Positions 9,964 to 18,923 of a stretch of DNA of 64,000 nt are shown here, in pieces; within the stretch, counting starts at the first letter, position 1; each line of letters opens with the position of its first letter. The stretch lies in the NCBI GenBank assembly GCA_964438975.1, contig CAYTMU010000009.1, forward strand, positions 27,063 through 91,062, given 5' to 3'. The DNA comes from Chryseosolibacter sp964438975. Its GTDB lineage: Bacteria; Bacteroidota; Bacteroidia; Cytophagales; Cyclobacteriaceae. A program made the position numbers and the translations under genes. The notes beneath the pieces are model-generated. The model saw only the letters and a list, made by a program, of their open reading frames with translations, ran no database searches and was not told the origin of the DNA.

Positions 9964-10548
9964 TTACTGCGGCCGATCGAGCGACTTTCTTTCGACCACA
10001 TACGTTCCGCCGATCTTGTCGTGCCAGGAGCGATTACGTTGATCTGACAGCATGACGACCAGATCAATGATCACGATGACAAACGTTACCAAATTGACAA
10101 TCGTCGATAACGACGACTGAGACGCAATACTGAACTCAAGATAGCCTGATACGGACTCAATTGCCTGCGATGTGAACACCGTGAGGCTCAAAAAGAATGT
10201 CATTAGCGACTGCCCGATGTGGAAGACATTTCGCAACAGCACAGCCCGAATATCAGCTCTTCCGTGTTCCAGGTTAACGACGCGTAGGTCCAGGGCCATC
10301 TTTCCGACTGTCGCACCATACAGCGATTCCATGGCCGGTTTGTAGGCCAGCGAAATCAGAGATGCGAGGATAAAGACCACTGGGCTTTTCCAGGTTGCGA
10401 TGTTGAGCCACATGACACCCAGCGTGAGTGGCGCAAGTACAATCCCGTCAATAATTAGCGCGGCCAGGCGAGGCAGGAACCCTGCGTATCTAACAGCCTC
10501 ATTCGTATCGCGAGTGAGCCCTTGGTCAAGAATCTGATCCATCGACAT
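9964..10548 (-). CDS. RDD family membrane protein
   Basis: This is a 194-residue RDD-domain protein. It starts with a short cytoplasmic N-terminus, and the domain begins at RYAGFLPRLAALIIDGIV with the characteristic Arg and Asp in the first helix. The conserved SLYGATVGKMALDLRVV loop follows. Three to four hydrophobic helices lie at about residues 28-50, 55-75, 110-130 and 150-170. QRNRSWHDKIGGTYVV near the C-terminus is the usual RDD ending. RDD proteins are small membrane proteins of mostly unknown or transport-related role. It lies 77 bases downstream of the FAD/Fe-S protein gene on the same strand and may be cotranscribed with it. Confidence 0.82.
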   Translation of the reverse strand: MSMDQILDQGLTRDTNEAVRYAGFLPRLAALIIDGIVLAPLTLGVMWLNIATWKSPVVFILASLISLAYKPAMESLYGATVGKMALDLRVVNLEHGRADIRAVLLRNVFHIGQSLMTFFLSLTVFTSQAIESVSGYLEFSIASQSSLSTIVNLVTFVIVIIDLVVMLSDQRNRSWHDKIGGTYVVERKSLDRPQ

Positions 10549-10625
10549 AAAGATTTGCTACCGCCAAGATAAAAAAATCCCCGAACCGGCTATTCGCAGA
10601 AGACAGAAAAGTTTGGCAATCCCGA

Positions 10626-13454
10626 TCAGGATAGTGATTCATCCACAAGGTAAAGTATGGACCGGTAATTCTCGCCGACCGCTTCCGACATCGCGATCTC
10701 GCAGGTACGGGTTGATGAATAGTAGCCATCGTACCTTCGCTGCATCACCTCCGCTGCCTCGCCTGACGTCGCAGAGTCTGTGAGCTCCGGGAAAAGAAAG
10801 CCGCGATCGCCCGCCATTCCGCAGCACCCGAGGTTTCGAGGAACTACCACGCGTTTACTGAAGTGACCTGCGACGGCAACCAACTTGTGTTGCGTCTTCA
10901 TCTTCTGCGAGGAACAGACGGGGTGTAACAGGATTTCATCCTTCGTATGTCGTGGAGGTGTTACAGGCAGCACCAGATCATGCAGGAAATCAACGCTGTC
11001 GAGTATGGTCAAACGGTCAAAGCGCTGGCGATTTTCCTCACTCAGTGCAGGTCTCATTCGATGCAACGTGAACGCACATGATGTAACATCAGTAACAATG
11101 GGATACCTGCCATCATCACTGGCCCTCCAGAGAATATCGGTTATACTGTTTGCGGAAAACGTATACGCGTCGCGAAAGCCCTTTGAGGAAAACGTCTGAC
11201 CACAGCACGCGCTACCCAATCCGTCCGGTATGCGCACGGAGATCCCTGTCTTACGACAGATACTCAGGAACACATCTATTCCACTTTTTTCCATACCGTG
11301 GTAAGTGCCCATCATTCTTGTGATGCACGCGGGAAAGTAGACGATTCGCTGGTGTTCAGAAGACGCAGGCGTAGATCCAATGTCACGTAAGACCTTAATG
11401 TCTGGCGGTCGATGCAATTCGTTTGACCAAAGTGGGAACGCGGGAATCAATCGGCGGATAGTGCGCGTCAGTCCCGTCATCGCATTCCGGCCAAAAGCTC
11501 TGTTCAGTACCGAACCCGCGTTCAACACGAACCGCGCCGTACCCAGGACAAGCCCAAAGTTTCGAGCGGCCCACCGTGCGGCCCTGTTCCCGAACCTGGA
11601 ATGATTCTCAGCCCGAAGTCGTTTCGTAAGATCTCCGGTGTCGATATCCACCGGACATGCGATCGCGCAAAGTCCATCCACCGCACATGTGTCGTCGCCG
11701 TCATATCGATATTCATTGAGAAGCTGGCGGTGCTTTTTACGGTCCCCCTGCTGTTCAAGGCTCTTGAGGATTCGTCGGATAACAATTCTTCTCCGGGGCG
11801 TCGTCGTAAGGTCGCGACTGGGACATTTATGCTCACAGTAGCCGCATTCGATGCACCGATCGACCTCTTCTTCAACAGTCGGCAACTCTTTGAGGAACTT
11901 GATGTGTGCCTCCTTGTCGTCGTTGATAATCACGCCTGGATTCAGTAGCTCCTCGGGGTCGACCGCATATTTTATCCGACGAAAAATTTCATACGCCTCC
12001 CCTCCCCATTCAGTTTCGACAAAAGGAGCCATGTTCCGTCCGGTGCCGTGCTCAGCCTTCAGAGTCCCGTCGTACTTCTCAACGACAAGTGCGATGACCT
12101 CTCTCATAAAACGATCATAGCGTAAGACTTCTGACTCGACGTTGAAAGTTTGTGTTACAACGAAGTGGATATTGCCGTCCTTCGCATGGCCAAATATAAT
12201 GGCATTGTCATACTCGTGCTTCAGGAACAAGCCTTGAAGATCTGTGATAGCATCGCCGAGCATTTCTACGGGAAATGCAATATCTTCAAGGATAACAGTC
12301 GTGCCACTCTTTCGCACAGCACCTACGGCCGGGAACAGCCCCTTCCGTACTTTCCACAGGAAGTCCTGTTCCGCCGGATCGGTTGTGAACACGGGCAGGT
12401 TCAACATCGACAGATTGCCGGCGCGTGCCAGAAACTCATTCACACGGGCATCAAGTCTTTCGGGTGTATTTTCCTGGAATTCAATCAACAACGCGGCTGC
12501 CTCGAAAGGCAGTGTTCTGACCACCGCTGGCATTCCCTCCATATTTTCAATGGCACGCAGGGAAGCGCGGTCCATCAACTCCACCATCATCGCTCCGCAG
12601 TTCGTCAGTGGAACAATCGCCTGGCATGCGTCGTAGATCGTCGGGAAATAGAGCAGCGCGGTCGATTTGCACAAGTAGTCAGGCACTGTGTGCAAAACCG
12701 CCTCCGAAATAAAGGCAAGTGTCCCCTCCGCGCCGATCAGGACATGTGCGAGAATATCCAGCGGATCCTCAAAATCAACAAATGCGTTGAGCGAATAGCC
12801 GATAGTCGTCTTTGTCTGGTACTTGCTACGTATGCGGGAGTACAGGTTGGCATCCGCCAGTATTTGCGCGCGTATCTCACTGAGCGTAGCATACAAGTCA
12901 CTGCACTCTGTCCGGAACCGCGCATAGTCACCCCGGTCTTCGGTATCGAACATTTTCCCGTTCGGCAAGATGAACCGAACGGATTTCAGCGTGTGGTACG
13001 AGTTCAGCCTGACACCGCAGCACATACCGCTTGCGTTGTTCGACAGGATACCACCCATCATCGCCGCGCTGATGCTGGAGGGATCCGGTCCTATCTTTGT
13101 GCGAAATCGCCGTAGGTGCGCATTGACCATCGCTCCGGTGATGCCGGGCTGCACCCTCACCGCCCTGCCTTCATCCTCCACGCGGACCCGATTCCAATAC
13201 TGGCTGAGATCTACCAGTATTCCGTCCGTGATGGATTGACCGGAAAGACTCGTCCCGCCCGCGCGGAATACCAGTGGAATGTTAAGCTCCGACGAAAGTG
13301 CAAAGAGAGAAATGATCTCCTGGTCATCAACTGGCTGAACGATTGCTTTCGGCAACAGGTAATAGAAACCGGCGTCAGACGCAAACGAGACGAGATCGAT
13401 GTATCTGGTGCGAACCCGGCTGGCGGGGAGTATCTTTTCCAGTTGTACTTTCAA
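10626..13454 (-). CDS. FAD-binding and Fe-S oxidoreductase, D-lactate-dehydrogenase-like
   Basis: This 942-residue fusion joins a flavin dehydrogenase to a GlpC-like iron-sulfur part. The N-terminal half (about 1-470) is a FAD_binding_4/FAD-oxidase module with the PP-loop FRAGGTSLSGQS and the C-terminal segment LKAEHGTGRNMAP. Two 4Fe-4S motifs follow, CIECGYCEHKCP near residue 533 and CAVDGLCAIACP near 590. Two CCG-type cysteine motifs (ACCGQTF near 748 and CCGMAGD near 877) complete it. The architecture matches the large membrane-associated D-lactate dehydrogenases (Dld-II-like) that feed electrons to quinone. A related 2-hydroxyacid substrate is also possible. The RDD gene follows, and no lactate permease is next to it. 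Confidence 0.85.
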   Translation of the reverse strand: MKVQLEKILPASRVRTRYIDLVSFASDAGFYYLLPKAIVQPVDDQEIISLFALSSELNIPLVFRAGGTSLSGQSITDGILVDLSQYWNRVRVEDEGRAVRVQPGITGAMVNAHLRRFRTKIGPDPSSISAAMMGGILSNNASGMCCGVRLNSYHTLKSVRFILPNGKMFDTEDRGDYARFRTECSDLYATLSEIRAQILADANLYSRIRSKYQTKTTIGYSLNAFVDFEDPLDILAHVLIGAEGTLAFISEAVLHTVPDYLCKSTALLYFPTIYDACQAIVPLTNCGAMMVELMDRASLRAIENMEGMPAVVRTLPFEAAALLIEFQENTPERLDARVNEFLARAGNLSMLNLPVFTTDPAEQDFLWKVRKGLFPAVGAVRKSGTTVILEDIAFPVEMLGDAITDLQGLFLKHEYDNAIIFGHAKDGNIHFVVTQTFNVESEVLRYDRFMREVIALVVEKYDGTLKAEHGTGRNMAPFVETEWGGEAYEIFRRIKYAVDPEELLNPGVIINDDKEAHIKFLKELPTVEEEVDRCIECGYCEHKCPSRDLTTTPRRRIVIRRILKSLEQQGDRKKHRQLLNEYRYDGDDTCAVDGLCAIACPVDIDTGDLTKRLRAENHSRFGNRAARWAARNFGLVLGTARFVLNAGSVLNRAFGRNAMTGLTRTIRRLIPAFPLWSNELHRPPDIKVLRDIGSTPASSEHQRIVYFPACITRMMGTYHGMEKSGIDVFLSICRKTGISVRIPDGLGSACCGQTFSSKGFRDAYTFSANSITDILWRASDDGRYPIVTDVTSCAFTLHRMRPALSEENRQRFDRLTILDSVDFLHDLVLPVTPPRHTKDEILLHPVCSSQKMKTQHKLVAVAGHFSKRVVVPRNLGCCGMAGDRGFLFPELTDSATSGEAAEVMQRRYDGYYSSTRTCEIAMSEAVGENYRSILYLVDESLS

Positions 13455-13544
13455 GGCGGGCTCCGTTTAAACCCTGCAAAGTTGGCATGAAAAAACATGA
13501 AAGCGACTACCATCATCGAAAAAGATGCAGTTCAACGCAGTTGG

Positions 13545-14768
13545 TTATGATCTCCGGTGCGCGACATTTGGGAGGAGGCCAGTGACAATTCCCAGCAACG
13601 GAAGAAACGCACACAGCCGGAACACGAAGCCGATACTTGTGTAATCTGCGAGATTTCCCAGAACAGCTGACCCGAGTCCTCCGAGCCCAAAAGCAAGTCC
13701 GAAAAACAAACCCGCGATGGTGCCTACTTTTCCCGGTACAAGGTCAGTTGCGTACACGAGGATCGCAGAAAATGCAGAAGCGATAATGACACCGATGATA
13801 ACGGCCAGGACGATCGTCCAGAACAATCCAACGTGCGGCAAGGCAAGCGTGAACGGCGCTGCACCGAGGATCGATAACCAGATGACATACTTTCGACCAA
13901 ACCGATCGCCTAACGGTCCCCCTATGATCGTTCCTGCTGCAACCGCTGCGAGGAAGGCGAACAAATACAGCTGCGACTGCTGCGCAGTAACATGGAACTT
14001 ATCGATGAGGAAGAATGTAAAGTAGCTCGTCATACTCGCCAGATAGAAGTACTTGGAGAAGATGAGTACCAGCAGAATGAACAGCGCAAAAATCACTTTT
14101 CTTCTGCCTGGCCCCGGTGTGGCATTTATACCGGGAACATTCGTGTGGCGCTTGAACTGCAGGTGCTGCGCATACCATTTACCAACCCTCCACAACAAGG
14201 TCATGGCGATCAACGCAGCCACCGATACCCAGGCGACACCCCTTACGCCAAAGGGCATCACAATCAGAGCAGCGAGCAAGGGACCGATAGCACTTCCGGC
14301 ATTTCCGCCGACCTGAAAGATGGATTGTGCGAGCCCTTTCTTTCCGCCGGATGCCAGGTAGGCTACCCGAGATGACTCAGGATGAAATACGGATGATCCA
14401 ACCCCTACAAGAGCAACAGCAAGAAGTAAAGCCGGAAAGCTCGGCGCATTTGCGAACAGAAGGAGTCCGACAAACGTGAAGCCCATCCCTACAGCCAGTG
14501 ACATCGGACGGGGCGTTCGGTCTGTATAAAAGCCGACAACAGGCTGCAGCAATGACGCTGTAAGTTGGAACGTGAGAGTGATCAAACCGATTTCGGTGAA
14601 CGAGAGACTGAAGTGCTCCTTGATCAAGGGATACACAGCCGGTATCACCGACTGCATCATATCATTCAGAAGATGACAAAAACTTATGGTGAACAACACG
14701 GGGAAGACCGTCTTATTGATCGCTCCCGCCGTGCTGGAATCGACTGGCATCTGTGTCGCAGACCGCAT
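13545..14768 (-). CDS. MFS transporter of the fosmidomycin-resistance (Fsr) type
   Basis: This 407-residue major facilitator has twelve predicted helices. The N-terminal region CHLLNDMMQSVIPAVYPLIK and the motif FYTDRTPRPMSL in loop 2-3 match the Fsr subfamily. GSSVFHPESSRVAYLASGG and GPLGDRFGRKYVIW are also typical of it. Fsr proteins export fosmidomycin and related compounds by proton antiport, but many homologues have untested substrates. It lies downstream of the pirin gene on the same strand after a 117-base gap that holds its likely promoter. Confidence 0.85.
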   Translation of the reverse strand: MRSATQMPVDSSTAGAINKTVFPVLFTISFCHLLNDMMQSVIPAVYPLIKEHFSLSFTEIGLITLTFQLTASLLQPVVGFYTDRTPRPMSLAVGMGFTFVGLLLFANAPSFPALLLAVALVGVGSSVFHPESSRVAYLASGGKKGLAQSIFQVGGNAGSAIGPLLAALIVMPFGVRGVAWVSVAALIAMTLLWRVGKWYAQHLQFKRHTNVPGINATPGPGRRKVIFALFILLVLIFSKYFYLASMTSYFTFFLIDKFHVTAQQSQLYLFAFLAAVAAGTIIGGPLGDRFGRKYVIWLSILGAAPFTLALPHVGLFWTIVLAVIIGVIIASAFSAILVYATDLVPGKVGTIAGLFFGLAFGLGGLGSAVLGNLADYTSIGFVFRLCAFLPLLGIVTGLLPNVAHRRS

Positions 14769-14831
14769 CGCGTTTATTTACGTTGGCCGGGCCAAACGTC
14801 TATTCATTCGCGATTGGCAACATTGGCGCCA

Positions 14832-14839
14832 CAAAAATA
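14832..14839 (-). promoter_or_regulatory. Candidate -7 element of the MFS gene
   Basis: On the minus strand this reads TATTTTTG, an exact TAnnTTTG match, 63 bases before the MFS start codon. No clear -33 TTTG was found. Confidence 0.3.
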
Positions 14840-14885
14840 GCACTGCAACGCATACGCTGCATCGGAACTACTCTTTATTATTTCG

Positions 14886-15803
14886 TCAGGACAAAGGTTC
14901 CGGAGGAGGTGGTGTACCTGCGAGTCGGGACCGGTCTTTCGGCAGTGGGATAAATTCAAGGTTGTCATTGGGTGGCAGCACAATCCTTCCCTCCTGCCAA
15001 TCCGCTTTCGCCTGCTCGATACGTTCCCTCCGCGAGGACACAAAATTCCACCAAATGAATCGCTCTCCCAGGGGTTCGCCACCGAGCAGCATCAATGTCG
15101 CTTTTGTACGGGCGAAAAGAACCGGTTCAGCGGTTGTGTTGAACACCAGTAGCTGCCCGGGTTCATACATCCGACCCGAGACCTCGATGCTTCCTTTGGC
15201 CACGTAGACAGCGCGCTCGGAACGCCCTGTGGGCAATGTAAAGCGGGCACCTGCGTCCAGCAGCGTATGGACGTAGAACAACGGAGAATGCGTCTTGACG
15301 TCGTTCCGCAGTCCGAATGCATCGCCGGCGATCAATCGCATCCATATCCCTTTGTCCGTATAGACCGGAAGGACATCGGATTTGTAATTTTCAAAAGCGG
15401 GTTCTGATTCCTCATCCTTTTCAGGGAGCGCAACCCATGTCTGAATCATTTCCAGGTTGCCGCCCGCAAGCGAAGCCGGATCCTCGAAACGCTCGGAATG
15501 CGAGATCCCCTTCCCAGCTGTCATCCAGTTCACTTCGCCCGGACGAATCACCTGTTCAACACCAAGACTATCGCGATGAGTAACCATTCCCCCGAACAGG
15601 TAGCTGACTGTTGACAGACCGATATGAGGGTGCGGCAGAACATCCATCGAGGATTCCACGCCGGTTGCTATCTCAACCGGGCCGGCGTGATCCATAAAGA
15701 TGAATGGACCTACCATCCGCCGCATGCGAAACGGAAGAATCCTACGTACGTTCATGCCGGGAGCAATAGACGCCTTGCGCGCTTCAATGACAATATCAAG
15801 CAT
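14886..15803 (-). CDS. Pirin family protein
   Basis: This is a bicupin of the pirin family with 305 residues, close to the usual 280-310. The N-terminal cupin holds the metal ligands in LPHPHIGLSTVSYLF, VTHRDSLG and the downstream TAGKGISHSERFE (two His, one His and one Glu). The pirin C-terminal cupin (residues 180-280) includes LLVFNTTAEPVLFARTKA and GGEPLGERFIWWNFVSS. Bacterial pirins are iron or copper proteins, some with quercetinase activity and some acting as redox regulators; the role here is unknown. The gene lies 122 bases beyond araR on the same strand and is probably not part of the arabinose system. Confidence 0.9.
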   Translation of the reverse strand: MLDIVIEARKASIAPGMNVRRILPFRMRRMVGPFIFMDHAGPVEIATGVESSMDVLPHPHIGLSTVSYLFGGMVTHRDSLGVEQVIRPGEVNWMTAGKGISHSERFEDPASLAGGNLEMIQTWVALPEKDEESEPAFENYKSDVLPVYTDKGIWMRLIAGDAFGLRNDVKTHSPLFYVHTLLDAGARFTLPTGRSERAVYVAKGSIEVSGRMYEPGQLLVFNTTAEPVLFARTKATLMLLGGEPLGERFIWWNFVSSRRERIEQAKADWQEGRIVLPPNDNLEFIPLPKDRSRLAGTPPPPEPLS

Positions 15804-15925
15804 AAGAATCCAATCGTGAGCCCATGCCTCAAGTTAGCACATTGAGGGCTATGAACCTTGAAACGATACTTCTTTTGATTCGGAGCCAACGGAAAAAATG
15901 GGGCCGCCATAGTTTCGGCGAAGAA

Positions 15926-16615
15926 TCAGATGAATTTAACACCATTCGATTGCAGCTTCCGGTACTTACTGCTATCAAAGACATAGTAGAAAGCACCCTT
16001 CCGCGACGATTGCTTCTCTTTTTCATCCAGTTTGTTGAGGACGCCGAGTGACAGGATCTTCTTGGAGAAGTTCCGCTTGTCAAAAGGCGTGTCAAAGATC
16101 GCTTCGTAGAGCGTCTGAAGCTGGGGCAGCGTAAACTTGTCAGGCAGCAGTTCGAATCCCACCGGGTGCGCGACGACTTTCTCGCGGAGACGATCGCGGG
16201 CTTTCGCTACCATCTCGCGATGATCAAAGATCAGAGGCGGGATCCGGTGAAGAGGAAACCACTTGGCTTCATGCTCGAGTTGGAGTTGTTCACTATAATC
16301 GGCGATGTTGATCAGCGCCGAATAGGCAATAGAAATAACACGACCTGCCGTATCGCGCTGGACATCACTGAAGGCATAGAGCTGCTCCATGTAAACATCC
16401 TTAAGGCCGGTCAACTGCTGAAGAACACGAGCCGCCGCTTCATCTGCATTTTCGTCTTTCCCAACAAAGCCCCCCATCAGCGACCACTTGCCCATCTCGG
16501 GTTCAAATCCTCTCTTGATCAGCAGAGCTTTGAGTTGCTTACCATCAAAGCCGAATATTATACAGTCTACAGCTACGAGGATTTTTTGGTAATTCTTATA
16601 ACGGGCTATCTCCAT
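15926..16615 (-). CDS. araR: Nudix-type transcriptional regulator of arabinose genes (AraR/NrtR family)
   Basis: This 229-residue protein has a Nudix fold (residues 1-150) followed by a winged-helix domain (FTLPQLQTLYEAIF, then DKRNFSKKILSLGVLNKL). The Nudix box region GGFVGKDENADEAAARVL keeps G and the first Glu. The catalytic REUXEE core, however, reads RVLQQL, so hydrolase activity is very unlikely and the domain should act as a ligand sensor. In Bacteroides, a NrtR-like Nudix regulator named AraR represses arabinose genes and responds to arabinose. Here the gene is the last of araB-araD-araA-araR, 51 bases after araA, which strongly supports the same role. The probable operator is the palindrome before araB. 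Confidence 0.85.
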   Translation of the reverse strand: MEIARYKNYQKILVAVDCIIFGFDGKQLKALLIKRGFEPEMGKWSLMGGFVGKDENADEAAARVLQQLTGLKDVYMEQLYAFSDVQRDTAGRVISIAYSALINIADYSEQLQLEHEAKWFPLHRIPPLIFDHREMVAKARDRLREKVVAHPVGFELLPDKFTLPQLQTLYEAIFDTPFDKRNFSKKILSLGVLNKLDEKEKQSSRKGAFYYVFDSSKYRKLQSNGVKFI

Positions 16616-16666
16616 AAGTGTGCAGGAATTCAGTCACCATCGACGGCGGTAACGTAACGAGGTCGT

Positions 16667-18175
16667 TCAACGGCGTACCTCATCATTGATCCGTAGCATA
16701 TTCTTGAAACTGTGCAATTTCGTATCGCGATCGATCACGACAAATTCCACGCCTGCAATTTCCGCAAAATCTTCCAGATATTCCGCCGTAAGACTTTGGC
16801 TATATCCCGTATGATGACCGCCGCCGGCATATATCCATGCTGCACATGCCGTATAGATATCCGGGTCAGGTCTCCAAAGTACTCTGGCCACGGGTAGTTT
16901 GGGTAGATCGCGAGTAGGTTTCGAGGCGGTAACGGTATTGACAACAAGCCTGAAGCGATTGCCCATATCGACCATGGAAGCATTGACCGCCGAACCCGCA
17001 GACCCGTTAAACACAAGACGCACAGGGTCTGATTTTCCTCCTATCCCTAACGGGTGAACTTCACAAGTGGGTGTTTCTTCCGTGATGCTTTCACAAACCT
17101 CCAGCATATGAGCACCCAGTACCATCGGATCATCTGGATTGAAATGATAGGTATAGTCTTCCATGAATGAGCTCCCGCCCGGGAGTCCATACCCCATCAC
17201 CTTCATTGCACGGACGAGCGCGGCAGTCTTCCAGTCACCTTCCCCTCCGAAGCCATAGCCCTCTGTCATTAACCGTTGGACCGATATACCGGGGAGTTGT
17301 TCCAGTCCGTGAAGGTCTTCAAAAGTGTCTGTGAAACCGGTGAACCTACCATCCTGAAGAAAGGTCCGCAGCCCGAGCTCGATGCGGGCAGCTTCGCGCA
17401 ACGCCGCGTGACGGTCGCCGCCTCTTCTCAGTACGGGAACAACCTGGTACCGTTCTGCATACTCATTCACGAGACCCGTCACCGCAGCATCTGAGATCGA
17501 GTTCACCACAGCGGCAAGATCACCGACACCATAGCCTTCAACAGTATACCCGAATTGGATTTCCGCTTCTACTTTGTCACCCTCCGTTACCGCAACCTGA
17601 CGCATGTTGTCACCGAACCTGCAGATCCGGGTGCCCTGCCAGTCATGCCATGCCGCAGCGGCCCGCATCCAAACAGCGATGCGGTCGACCACCGATTTGT
17701 CTCTCCAATGCCCCACCACCACTTTTCTATTCAGACGCATCCGCGACATGATATGACCAAACTCGCGATCTCCATGTGCACTCTGATTGAGGTTCATGAA
17801 GTTCATGTCGATGTTATCCCACGGGATATCGCGGTTAAACTGAGTGTGCAGGTGGAGTAAAGGTTTCCGAAGTGCCTTCAGTCCGCGGATCCACATCTTC
17901 GCCGGTGAAAATGTATGCATCCATGCGATCAGTCCGATGCATGTCAGCGCACTTCCCGCCTGTTCAAACACTTCCAGGATATTCTCAGGAGTAGTCGGTA
18001 CCGGCTTGACAACAACTCGTACCGGGATCTCAGCCGCAACGTCGAGTTCTCTCGCGATTTCCTGCGCGTGTTTTTCTACCGCGTCGAGCGCATCCCGGCC
18101 GTAGAGCGACTGACTTCCGGTGATAAACCAGACTTCAAATTTCTCCAGATTGGGAAGCGTGTTGTTATTCATCAT
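16667..18175 (-). CDS. araA: L-arabinose isomerase
   Basis: This enzyme converts L-arabinose to L-ribulose, the first catabolic step, in the cytoplasm and with Mn2+. The 502-residue length is exactly that of the family. Recognisable segments are FITGSQSLYGRDAL at the N-terminus, WMHTFSPAKMWIRGL, NQSAHGDREFGHI, and GYGFGGEGDWKTAALVRAMK, which contains an active-site Glu. MEDYTYHF and GGGHHTGYSQ carry the later metal and substrate residues. It lies 31 bases after araD and 51 before araR in one operon. Confidence 0.97.
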   Translation of the reverse strand: MMNNNTLPNLEKFEVWFITGSQSLYGRDALDAVEKHAQEIARELDVAAEIPVRVVVKPVPTTPENILEVFEQAGSALTCIGLIAWMHTFSPAKMWIRGLKALRKPLLHLHTQFNRDIPWDNIDMNFMNLNQSAHGDREFGHIMSRMRLNRKVVVGHWRDKSVVDRIAVWMRAAAAWHDWQGTRICRFGDNMRQVAVTEGDKVEAEIQFGYTVEGYGVGDLAAVVNSISDAAVTGLVNEYAERYQVVPVLRRGGDRHAALREAARIELGLRTFLQDGRFTGFTDTFEDLHGLEQLPGISVQRLMTEGYGFGGEGDWKTAALVRAMKVMGYGLPGGSSFMEDYTYHFNPDDPMVLGAHMLEVCESITEETPTCEVHPLGIGGKSDPVRLVFNGSAGSAVNASMVDMGNRFRLVVNTVTASKPTRDLPKLPVARVLWRPDPDIYTACAAWIYAGGGHHTGYSQSLTAEYLEDFAEIAGVEFVVIDRDTKLHSFKNMLRINDEVRR

Positions 18176-18206
18176 TCGACGTTGTAATGTCGCCGATAGC
18201 TATTAG

Positions 18207-18923
18207 TCACTGTCCATAGTAAGCATCTGGCCCGTGCTTGCGTTCGTAGTGTTTCCTGATAAGCGAGTCCTTCAAGCGCGGCGCGTCAGATCTGATCTGC
18301 CGCGTGAGGTAGGCCATCTCGGCTATTGATTCAAGTACAGCGCTGTTGTAAACGGCTTTATCCGCCGTCGCTGCCCAAGTAAACGGCGCGTGATTTCCGA
18401 CGAGGATCATTCCGACTTCACGATAGTCCAGGTTGCGCTCCTTAAGACAGTTGATTATTTGAAATCCTGTCTGATGCTCGTAATCGCCCGCGATCATTTG
18501 ATCATCCATCGGCGGAGCGCAGGGAATATCGACGGTGAGGTGGTCGGCATGCGTAGTACCGAAAACAGGAATATCGAGTTGCGTCTGTGCCCAAGCCGTC
18601 GCATACGTTGAGTGGGTATGAACGATACTTCCCACGTCGGACCAATGCCGGTAGAGTACCGCATGGGTCTTTGTATCCGAGGATGGCCGCAATGATCCGT
18701 CGACCGTTCGTCCGTCGAAATCAACAATCACGATCTTGTCAGGCGTGAGGTCGGCGTAGTCAATACCACTGGGTTTGATCGCGAACACACCTGCCTGGTG
18801 ATCTGCGACACTTACGTTACCAAAGGTAAAAACAACCAGACCTAATTTCGGAAGCTGAAGATTTGCGCGACATGCCGATTCGCGGATGGCGCGGTAAGGA
18901 TCGTGCGCTGCTGCCATCGTCAT
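18207..18923 (-). CDS. araD: L-ribulose-5-phosphate 4-epimerase
   Basis: This class II aldolase-fold epimerase converts L-ribulose 5-phosphate to D-xylulose 5-phosphate, linking arabinose to the pentose phosphate pathway. It has 238 residues. The phosphate-binding GNVSVADHQAGVFAIKPSG, the zinc ligands in VHTHSTYATAWAQ, and GTTHADHL are all present. The start codon overlaps the araB stop by four bases (ATGA), so translation is probably coupled. Confidence 0.97.
   Translation of the reverse strand: MTMAAAHDPYRAIRESACRANLQLPKLGLVVFTFGNVSVADHQAGVFAIKPSGIDYADLTPDKIVIVDFDGRTVDGSLRPSSDTKTHAVLYRHWSDVGSIVHTHSTYATAWAQTQLDIPVFGTTHADHLTVDIPCAPPMDDQMIAGDYEHQTGFQIINCLKERNLDYREVGMILVGNHAPFTWAATADKAVYNSAVLESIAEMAYLTRQIRSDAPRLKDSLIRKHYERKHGPDAYYGQ

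Noticed and set aside
12150..13115. Open frame of 321 codons on the plus strand
   Set aside because: It lies fully antisense within the FAD/Fe-S protein gene and its translation has no recognisable domain or coding character (Cys/His/Arg-rich shadow).
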